Below, one piece after another: positions 1-5,876 of a stretch of 8,906 nt of DNA. A program made the translations under genes and the position numbers. A model generated the notes under the pieces. The model worked only from the letters and a program-made list of their open reading frames with translations, ran no database searches and was not told where the DNA came from. Within the stretch, counting starts at the first letter, position 1. Every line of letters starts with the position of its first letter. Where the stretch lies: positions 1 to 8,906 of the forward strand of contig JAEEZP010000248.1 in NCBI GenBank assembly GCA_016291915.1, read 5' to 3'. Source of the stretch: Prevotella sp. (GTDB lineage: Bacteria; Bacteroidota; Bacteroidia; Bacteroidales; Bacteroidaceae).

Positions 1-436
1 AAATGTCGTACGTCTTGATCCTGTCTTCCGAAGAAGATACAACGACCTGATGGCAACACCTAAAGAGTTCCGTAATCGTTGGATGACAGCTGATGATACG
101 GGTAAGACCATTATCCCGGTTATTGCCAGTGCCCGTCAGAATCAAAATGACTCCCACCTGAGCTATGCCTATAATGCCTATAATTATTCTGATGCACGTA
201 TAGCCAAGGGTGACTTTATCCGAATGAAAGAGATTTCATTAGGCTATGAGTTCCCGAAAACTGTCATCAAGACCATGGGATTAACGAATCTTTCTCTCAA
301 GTTACAGGCAACAAACCTGTTCTTGATCTATGCTGACAAGAAGTTGAACGGACAAGATCCGGAATTCTTCAATACCGGTGGTGTGGCATCACCGATGCCA
401 AAGCAGTTCACACTGACCTTAAGATTAGGACTCTAA
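1..436 (+). CDS. SusC/RagA-family TonB-dependent outer-membrane channel, C-terminal fragment
   Basis: Partial gene. The frame is open from base 2 to the TAA at 434-436, so the true start lies left of the window and the ATG at 50 is only an internal Met. About 144 residues are visible, against roughly 1000 for a full SusC protein. They include 'GDFIRMKEISLGYEFP', which is the typical SusC/RagA pattern before the last barrel strands, then 'LSLKLQATNLFLI' and the ending 'PMPKQFTLTLRLGL', typical of the final outer-membrane strands. SusC proteins form the 22-strand barrel through which TonB energy drives import of a substrate held by the SusD lid. The SusD-type gene follows after 17 bp, which supports the call. 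Most SusC proteins end in an aromatic residue and this one ends in Leu, a minor deviation. Substrate cannot be read from this fragment. Confidence 0.93.
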   Translation, partial: NVVRLDPVFRRRYNDLMATPKEFRNRWMTADDTGKTIIPVIASARQNQNDSHLSYAYNAYNYSDARIAKGDFIRMKEISLGYEFPKTVIKTMGLTNLSLKLQATNLFLIYADKKLNGQDPEFFNTGGVASPMPKQFTLTLRLGL

Positions 437-453
437 CATTAACATGAAAGGAA

Positions 454-2088
454 ATGAAAATGAAGAATAATATATTATACATGATGATGGTGTTAGCCAT
501 CTCACTATTCTCACTAAGTTCATGTGATGATTTCCTGGACGAGACACCTGATAGCCGTACAGATATCGACAATGAGACCAAAGTGATAAAAATACTGGTA
601 GAAGGCTATCCGCGCACAGCCTATATTCAGATTAATGAGTTGATGAGTGACAATCACGACAATTACCGTGAGGATAATCCCAACACTTCCCGTTACTATG
701 ATGAGGTATGGAACTGGAAGGATGTCACTGAGACCAATAATGAGGCACCTCAAAATATATGGAGCAATGGTTATCAGGCCATCGCTAATGCGAACATTGC
801 CTTAGAGGCTATAGAGCAGATGGGTGAACAAGGGCTGACCATCAAGATGAAGGAGTGTAAAGGTGAAGCCTTACTATGCAGGGCTTACGGTCATTTCATG
901 TTAGCGAATGAATTCTGCATGGCCTATAGCAGCAAAGACGACAAACAGTTAGGTATCCCTTACATTGAACATTCCATCACAGAGCTCAACCCGCACCATG
1001 AGCGTGGCACTATCGGTGAGCTATATGCCAAGATTGACAGGGACATCCAAGAAGCCCTGCCACTGATAGGTGAGAGCCACCTCACAGTTCCCAAATACCA
1101 TTTTAATGAGAAGGCAGCATATGCTTTTGCCGCACGTTTCTACAACTATTATGAGAAATGGGACAAAGCACTCCATTATGCAAATCTGTGCCTGGGTTCT
1201 TCTCCTGCCACAGTGCTCCGCAGTTATAAAGCACTGGCAGCCTTAGGACAAGGTTCCTCATTCTATAATGAGAAGACCAACCTGTATATCGACGCTGAAC
1301 AGAACTGTAATCTATTGCTCGCAACGACACGTAGCAATCCCGGTTCTGTTCTTGGCAATACAAGTACTGCCAAGAAATATGCCCATATTCCTTATATCGC
1401 GAATAATGAGGATATTGCAGCAAGGAATATCTGGGTGGACGGCAGTCAAAGCAGTGTGTCGAACTATTGGATTGACCGATATGGTTCTTTCTCTGGAAAT
1501 AGCATTTATGTTATCTTCTACAGACTGCCCCGTCTATTCGAGTATACAGATCCTGTTGCCGGCAACGGATATAACTCATCTGTTTATCCTATCTTTACTA
1601 CTGACGAGTGTTTACTCAACCGTGCCGAGGCAGAAATTATGCTTGGCCAGTATGAGCAGGCTGCAGCAGACTTAAATATCTGGATGCATAACATTGTCAG
1701 CACGAAGGTAGAGTTGGATCCGGAGGTGATTACCGATTTCTACAACAAGGTTAATTACTCTTTTATTGAGACAGACGATGATCCCGATGCTATCGGTTCA
1801 ACGATCAAGAAACACTTGCACCCGAAATTTGACATCGATGAAGAAGGCAGCACACAGGAATGTATGCTTCAGTGTCTGCTTGGCTTCCGCCGTATGGAGT
1901 GCATGCACATGGGTATGAGATGGTTCGACATCAAACGATATGGCATAGAGATTCCCCGCCGTGTTTCTAACGCACAAGGTACCCCCATTAAGATTATCGA
2001 CTGGTTACGTGTTGATGACCCACGTCGTGCGGTTCAGATACCTCAGAAGGTCCGCGAAGGTGGCATGCAAGCCAATCCGCGTAAATAA
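454..2088 (+). CDS. SusD/RagB-family nutrient-binding outer-membrane lipoprotein
   Basis: Complete protein of 544 residues, the usual SusD length. It has a lipoprotein signal peptide with lipobox LSSC (Cys24), followed by DDFLDE, a typical SusD start and an acidic surface-export signal. The TPR-like helical region includes 'GEALLCRAYGHFMLANEF' (about 137-154), 'GIPYIE' (about 167) and 'EKAAYAFAARFYNYYEKWDKALHYAN'. The C-terminal family signature is 'GFRRMECMHMGMRWFDIKRYG' (about 477-497), and the protein ends with 'DDPRRAVQIPQKV...NPR' as family members do. SusD acts as a surface lid on SusC and binds the substrate. The start could be ATG 454 or ATG 460; the second gives MKNN and leaves more room after AAAGGA at 447-452. 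The substrate is unknown: SusD proteins bind glycans, but RagB-type members bind peptides. Confidence 0.95.
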   Translation: MKMKNNILYMMMVLAISLFSLSSCDDFLDETPDSRTDIDNETKVIKILVEGYPRTAYIQINELMSDNHDNYREDNPNTSRYYDEVWNWKDVTETNNEAPQNIWSNGYQAIANANIALEAIEQMGEQGLTIKMKECKGEALLCRAYGHFMLANEFCMAYSSKDDKQLGIPYIEHSITELNPHHERGTIGELYAKIDRDIQEALPLIGESHLTVPKYHFNEKAAYAFAARFYNYYEKWDKALHYANLCLGSSPATVLRSYKALAALGQGSSFYNEKTNLYIDAEQNCNLLLATTRSNPGSVLGNTSTAKKYAHIPYIANNEDIAARNIWVDGSQSSVSNYWIDRYGSFSGNSIYVIFYRLPRLFEYTDPVAGNGYNSSVYPIFTTDECLLNRAEAEIMLGQYEQAAADLNIWMHNIVSTKVELDPEVITDFYNKVNYSFIETDDDPDAIGSTIKKHLHPKFDIDEEGSTQECMLQCLLGFRRMECMHMGMRWFDIKRYGIEIPRRVSNAQGTPIKIIDWLRVDDPRRAVQIPQKVREGGMQANPRK

Positions 2089-2110
2089 TTGTTTGAACAA
2101 AACATTCTAA

Positions 2111-3094
2111 ATGGATACAAATATGAAAAAGAATTATTTATATATAGTACTTGGCTTGGTGATGACAACGCTAACGTTTACGGCCTGTTCTGAAGAAGAA
2201 CTTGATCCTGAGAGCGTCATTACCATAGACAAACAGATTGTAACGGAGAATGCGTTTGACAAATGGCTTGATGCCAATTTCCTTGCTCCTTACAACATAC
2301 AGATCAAATACAGATATGAGGACAATGAATCGGATATGGATTTTTATGAAGTCCCTTCCCGTATCGAAGATGCCAACGCATTGGCTCATGTCTTAAAATA
2401 CTGTTGCCTGGAGGCTTATGATGCTACAGTCGGTATCGACTTCACCAGGAAGTATTTCCCGAAACTGTTCTTCTTTACCGGAGAGTGGCGCTATAAGAAT
2501 AACGGTAGCTTCACATTGGGAACAGCAGAAGGAGGAAAGAAAATATTCCTCTTGGGAACACGTTATATCTCACCGATCTTACAGGGACAAGCAGGATATG
2601 GCTCTTTCAGTTTCCAATTTGGAAAGGATGTCATTCGGAATCTTAACTATTATTATCTGAAAACCATCCACCATGAGTTTACTCATATTCTGAATCAGAC
2701 ACAGCCATACCCCATCACGTACAAGTTGACAACAGCTGATACGTATGTTGCTGACACCTGGAATTCAGCTCCCAACGATACAAAATATCTGGGAAGAGGA
2801 TATATCAGTTCCTACTCACAGAAAGAAGACCGAGAGGACTTTGCTGAGATTATGGCTATGTATGTCACCAACAGTGACAAGCAATGGGAGGCATGGATGC
2901 GACAGGCAGAAGAAGAGACTGAGGAAGGAAAAACCAGCGGACGTGAACTTATTGAGCAGAAACTGGGAGTCGTACGTGAGTACATGCTGAAAAGCTGGAA
3001 TATCGACATGGATGTATTACGTGCGGAGATACTCAGGAGACAAGATGACATTGCTTCCGGAAATATTGATTTGACGGATCTAACCATTCACTAA
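2111..3094 (+). CDS. Zinc-dependent metallohydrolase lipoprotein (SusCD-associated, Peptidase_Mx1-like)
   Basis: A 327-residue lipoprotein with a signal peptide ending LTFTAC (Cys26), then SEEE, an acidic surface-export type signal. Residues 186-192 read IHHEFTH, a zincin HExxH motif (H188, E189, H192), preceded by a Tyr-rich helix. Downstream 'EDREDFAEIMAMYV' (about 239-252) offers acidic residues, probably E246, as a third zinc ligand. Length, architecture and position right after SusC-SusD match the family annotated as substrate import-associated zinc metallohydrolase lipoprotein (TIGR04549, related to PF15890); this is recognition from memory, not a search. The role is probably hydrolysis of a peptide or related substrate at the cell surface before import; real activity is inferred. 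The start at 2111 gives MDTNMKKNY; ATG 2123 (MKKNYLY) gives a more typical lipoprotein signal and may be the true one. The gap after SusD is 22 bp. Confidence 0.88.
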   Translation: MDTNMKKNYLYIVLGLVMTTLTFTACSEEELDPESVITIDKQIVTENAFDKWLDANFLAPYNIQIKYRYEDNESDMDFYEVPSRIEDANALAHVLKYCCLEAYDATVGIDFTRKYFPKLFFFTGEWRYKNNGSFTLGTAEGGKKIFLLGTRYISPILQGQAGYGSFSFQFGKDVIRNLNYYYLKTIHHEFTHILNQTQPYPITYKLTTADTYVADTWNSAPNDTKYLGRGYISSYSQKEDREDFAEIMAMYVTNSDKQWEAWMRQAEEETEEGKTSGRELIEQKLGVVREYMLKSWNIDMDVLRAEILRRQDDIASGNIDLTDLTIH

Positions 3095-3098
3095 TAAG

Positions 3099-3105
3099 AA
3101 GGAGG
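3099..3105 (+). promoter_or_regulatory. Strong Shine-Dalgarno AAGGAGG for the DUF4302 gene
   Basis: AAGGAGG lies seven bases before the ATG at 3113, an ideal spacing, in the 18-bp gap after the zinc hydrolase gene. Bacteroidota generally depend little on Shine-Dalgarno pairing, and the other starts in this window have only A-rich leaders or weak purine stretches, so this site stands out. It fixes 3113 as the start. Confidence 0.7.
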
Positions 3106-3112
3106 AAAAACA

Positions 3113-4420
3113 ATGAAAAAAACAATATATTTATCGATCTTCACGATGCTGTCCATATTGACGATGCAGTCGTGTCTGAAAGATCAGGAGGATGTGTTTG
3201 AGAGGCCATCTTCACTCCGTTTACAAGATGTTTTGGAGAATACCCATAACACACTGACAACCCAAGGACTCTGGACCCTTGACTTCTATCCAAGGGCAGA
3301 ATATTTTTATGGTGGCTATCCGATGATCTTCAAATTCGAAAAGGATAAGGTTACCGCTTGGAGAATCAAAGAAGAGGAAGAGATGGGAAGCGATGCCGAT
3401 GATATCATCCTTTCCGATGAGAGTGAGTATAAGATGAAGGATGATTTTGGTCCGGTACTTTCTTTTGACACATATAATGACGTGATTCATTATTTCTCTA
3501 CACCACGCAACACATCAGCATGGTACCAGGCTATGCAAGGTGACTTTGAGTTCGTGGTAGATAGCGTAGGGAAAGATTGTATCAAGGTCCATGGAAAGAA
3601 ATCCCAGAACACGATGTACTTACGTGCTTTCACGGGTGATCCAAATGATTATCTTACCAAAGCAGCCTACAATAAGGATGAGTTTATATACGCCGGCGCA
3701 AACATAACCGATGGTGGTCAGAATGTTCCCATAGGATTCGATCTCGACTACCGTCAGGTTGTCTGGAACAAAGGCACGGAGAACGAACGTGAGATAGCTT
3801 TCTGCTTTACCGGCGACGGCATCAGACTCAGTAAACCGATAACCATCAACGGACAAGAGATAGACGATTTCGTTCTTGACCTCAACGCACAGACACTTAA
3901 ATCACGCTCAGGAAGTGTCACGTTACCATTGGAACGTACACCAGGCTATATGAAATACAATGAATGGCTTGGAGAATACACGCTCACTTACAGGAATGCC
4001 GCCGGGGCAGCACCCAGGGACACCACCTTCACACTCGTCGCCACTCCTCAAAAGAAAACATTTATCTTAAAGGGGCTGGTGGATGCCGTCGATCTCACTG
4101 TTCAGTACAACCGCTCACTTGGCACTATAGAGTTGTTGGTTCAACGACTCGTGACAACACCAGAGGGGTATATTCTCTTAGCAGTATGGGATTCTGCCAC
4201 CGGAAGCGTATCCTATACGACAACCTATGGTATGAGAGCTGTATGGAACGAGAACCGACAGTTGTATGTTTGGACCGACCGTGGTGGATGGTCTGGACAT
4301 ACCATCACGGGCTTTATCCCATACGAATGGTATAACGGAACACGATATGCCGTAACCTCAGAATACTATGTGGCTAAGACAAACAGATTCCTTCCATTAA
4401 CCATTAAAAAAAATAATTAG
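3113..4420 (+). CDS. DUF4302-family lipoprotein
   Basis: A 435-residue lipoprotein: signal peptide MKKTIYLSIFTMLSILTMQSC with Cys21, followed by LKDQED. The N-terminal half matches what I know of DUF4302 (PF14135) proteins: 'ERPSSLRLQDVL', then 'GLWTLDFYP...YGGYPMIFKFEKDKVTAWR' (about 52-84), the strong signature 'GPVLSFDTYNDVIHYFS' (113-129), and 'GDFEFVVDSVGKDCIKVHGKK' (about 143-163). The C-terminal half is beta-rich, with repeated Tyr/Trp/Thr strands, and no motif I can name. DUF4302 proteins have no firmly known function and are usually encoded in SusCD operons with the zinc metallohydrolase lipoprotein, as here. It is probably a surface-exposed accessory binding protein of the import complex; this is inferred from lipidation and operon position. 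No catalytic motif is seen. Confidence 0.85.
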   Translation: MKKTIYLSIFTMLSILTMQSCLKDQEDVFERPSSLRLQDVLENTHNTLTTQGLWTLDFYPRAEYFYGGYPMIFKFEKDKVTAWRIKEEEEMGSDADDIILSDESEYKMKDDFGPVLSFDTYNDVIHYFSTPRNTSAWYQAMQGDFEFVVDSVGKDCIKVHGKKSQNTMYLRAFTGDPNDYLTKAAYNKDEFIYAGANITDGGQNVPIGFDLDYRQVVWNKGTENEREIAFCFTGDGIRLSKPITINGQEIDDFVLDLNAQTLKSRSGSVTLPLERTPGYMKYNEWLGEYTLTYRNAAGAAPRDTTFTLVATPQKKTFILKGLVDAVDLTVQYNRSLGTIELLVQRLVTTPEGYILLAVWDSATGSVSYTTTYGMRAVWNENRQLYVWTDRGGWSGHTITGFIPYEWYNGTRYAVTSEYYVAKTNRFLPLTIKKNN

Positions 4421-4422
4421 TT

Positions 4423-5529
4423 ATGAAAAAGATATATGGTTTTTTCACATTAGTGGTACTGGCAACACTGGTTTTCACTGCGTGCAGCAATGATACTACT
4501 AATCCTTACGCACAGGGAAAAAACATCAGTATTGTAAATGCGGATGTACAATTCTCTGCCTTGCCAGGTACCGGCTCAATAACCGTTTCTGCGCCTAATG
4601 GTATTTCAGAAGTACGTAAGAGTTCTGACTGGCTTACTACATCTGTTAGTGGCAATACCATATCGGTAAATGTAACAGCGAACGAAAGTCTTGAGGGACG
4701 TTCTTCTCGTCTTACCATATTCTCTGGTAACGATTTTGTAGAAGTAACCGTACAGCAGATGGGTATTGATGTCGTTGTCGTCGGTCCTTCCGAAGTAAAA
4801 GTAGAAAGAGCTGCCCAGGAATACAGGATACCTATAAGACATAACGTTCCTGTTGAACTGGGGGAGACACCCGATTGGCTAACAGCTACCTTGGAAGGTG
4901 ATGAGATTGTTCTTACTTTTACAAAAAACACGGGGGATGAACCACGTCAATGTGACCTCTCCTATACTGCCGGTAATGTATTGGACAACAAAATAACCAT
5001 CATACAGAACTCCAAAGAGTCACTCGCGGGTGATTATGTCTTTGAGTATCAGACATCTGGTTCTACCACAGGAACAAAGTACAAAGCTGAAGCCACCATC
5101 GTAAAAGACAGTGAGGGTTACAAACTGATCATTAAAACCGATGCAGCCAAGGACTATAGTATTCCATTAGTGGTAACCAATACAGAAGATGGATACATTG
5201 TGAATATCTACTCTGCAAGTTATATGAATGGCAAGTACAACCTGTCTGGTACCGACTATGATGTCGTCGCACTGATCATGGGTTATGCCAGTTCTCCTAC
5301 CAGTGTCACCAGGACATATAGTAATACCATATCCATAGAGGCAGAAACACAAGAGTTGACAGGGGAAGAATACAGATTCAAATATGCTTTTGGAGATAAT
5401 AAATGTTGGAATGGCTATACCATCCACGGTATTCGCATTGCTCTTTTCTCCGGAACGCCATATGCTTCCAAGACTTATAACTCCACTGTATTAGCTACCT
5501 ATTATTATCCCACACTGTATAAGAAATAG
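4423..5529 (+). CDS. BACON-domain lipoprotein with unrecognised C-terminal domain
   Basis: A 368-residue lipoprotein with signal peptide lipobox VFTAC (Cys21), then SNDTTN. Residues about 35-114 form a BACON domain: 'SSDWLTTSVSGNTISVNV' followed by 'ANESLEGRSSRLTIFSG' and 'EVTVQQMG', the classic SDWL ... N ...R...LTI... V.Q pattern. Residues about 115-197 look like a second, more divergent BACON-type fold: 'ETPDWLTATLEGDEIVLTF' and 'NKITIIQNS'. The remainder (about 198-368) is beta-rich, starting 'LAGDYVFEYQ' and ending 'YYPTLYKK', and I do not recognise it. BACON domains in Bacteroidota are thought to act as spacers or ligand/mucin-binding modules that hold a C-terminal domain away from the surface. 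The ATG lies 2 bp after the DUF4302 stop, so translation is probably coupled. It is the last gene of the operon. Confidence 0.82.
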   Translation: MKKIYGFFTLVVLATLVFTACSNDTTNPYAQGKNISIVNADVQFSALPGTGSITVSAPNGISEVRKSSDWLTTSVSGNTISVNVTANESLEGRSSRLTIFSGNDFVEVTVQQMGIDVVVVGPSEVKVERAAQEYRIPIRHNVPVELGETPDWLTATLEGDEIVLTFTKNTGDEPRQCDLSYTAGNVLDNKITIIQNSKESLAGDYVFEYQTSGSTTGTKYKAEATIVKDSEGYKLIIKTDAAKDYSIPLVVTNTEDGYIVNIYSASYMNGKYNLSGTDYDVVALIMGYASSPTSVTRTYSNTISIEAETQELTGEEYRFKYAFGDNKCWNGYTIHGIRIALFSGTPYASKTYNSTVLATYYYPTLYKK

Positions 5530-5548
5530 TGTTTTGATAATACCATCT

Positions 5549-5579
5549 TAAGGGGCGTGTTCAAAAGACATGCCCCTTA
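5549..5579 (+). terminator. Hairpin terminator of the SusCD operon
   Basis: Arms taaggggcgtgt (5549-5560) and acatgcccctta (5568-5579) pair over 12 bp with one G-T pair around a 7-base loop. The stem starts 20 bp after the last stop codon. The bases after it (tgatttatggtt) are only moderately T-rich, so it is a plausible intrinsic terminator without an ideal U tract. Confidence 0.75.
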
Positions 5580-5611
5580 TGATTTATGGTTATAATAAGC
5601 CATACCATTAT

Positions 5612-5744
5612 CTATTGGTAAAAGGCCACTAATCTACTAGTAAAAGTACACTAATTCAGTAGTAAAAGTACACTAATTCAGTAGTAAAAGTACACTAATC
5701 TACTAGCAATTAGTGCACTAATCCATTAATAAAAGTGAACTAAT
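5612..5744. repeat. Tandem array of about six 22-23 bp units
   Basis: The motif ctaat recurs at 5629, 5651, 5673, 5695, 5718 and 5740, giving a period of 22, 22, 22, 23 and 22 bp. The core is tagtaaaagtacactaat. Units 5656-5677 and 5678-5699 are identical; 5634-5655 differs from them only in its first bases (ctac for tcag). The outer units 5612-5633, 5700-5722 and 5723-5744 are diverged. The 5700-5722 unit has one extra base and creates a perfect 14-bp palindrome, attagtgcactaat (5709-5722). There are no unique spacers, so this is not CRISPR. Because 22 is not a multiple of three and the unit is rich in tag/taa, the array places stops in all six frames. Confidence 0.92.
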
Positions 5745-5791
5745 TTACCATAGATTAGTCGAGTTTTAGTTACTAAGACTCACAGCAATAG

Positions 5792-5816
5792 TGATTACTT
5801 CACATAGAAGTAATCA
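5792..5816. repeat. Perfect inverted repeat framed by an 8-bp direct repeat
   Basis: Arms tgattacttc (5792-5801) and gaagtaatca (5807-5816) are exactly complementary with a 5-base loop. The octamer aagactca occurs on both sides, at 5775-5782 and 5819-5826. No T-run follows on either strand, so a simple intrinsic terminator is doubtful. It could be an RNA 3' stem-loop for the M6 transcript or a protein-binding palindrome. Confidence 0.6.
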
Positions 5817-5850
5817 TCAAGACTCATAGAAAAGCCTATCAGAGGAAACG

Positions 5851-5876
5851 AATAGAAGAAAAGACTATCTTCTATT
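5851..5876 (-). terminator. Weak hairpin over the M6 stop codon, possible terminator
   Basis: aatagaaga (5851-5859) and tcttctatt (5868-5876) are a perfect 9-bp inverted repeat with an 8-base loop. The M6 stop codon (5865-5867) lies in the loop, so the stem pairs the last codons with the 3' flank. The stem is AT-rich and the T-run after it on the - strand is short, so the terminator role is tentative. Confidence 0.35.

Larger units (their letters stand above)
5530..5864. other. Convergent intergenic region without genes
   Basis: Between the 3' ends of the BACON lipoprotein (+) and the M6 protease (-). I see no coding potential: stops are dense in all six frames. It holds, in order, a terminator hairpin, an AT-rich 22-bp tandem repeat array, a degenerate inverted piece of the repeat (5751-5759), a perfect hairpin framed by a short direct repeat, and a hairpin reaching into the end of the M6 gene. 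No tRNA or other RNA gene was recognised. Confidence 0.8.

Noticed and set aside
50..436. ATG at 50 as the start of a short 128-residue gene
   Set aside because: The frame is open back to base 2 with SusC-like sequence, so this is an internal Met of a truncated SusC gene.
2089..2110. ttgtttgaacaa between SusD and the zinc hydrolase as a regulatory hairpin
   Set aside because: Only 5-bp arms with a 2-base centre, which is too short to form a meaningful structure.
4506..4931. Antisense reading frame of 141 residues under the BACON gene
   Set aside because: It is fully inside a well-supported gene on the other strand, and its product lacks recognisable features.
1..5529. Classical polysaccharide utilisation locus
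   Set aside because: No glycoside hydrolase, lyase, esterase or sulfatase is visible; a SusCD pair alone does not establish a glycan substrate. Upstream genes could change this.
5612..5744. CRISPR array
   Set aside because: Units are directly adjacent without unique spacers of constant length, and no cas genes are present.
5612..5744. Plasmid iterons or a replication origin
   Set aside because: No replication initiator gene or DnaA boxes nearby; the surroundings look like ordinary chromosomal operons.
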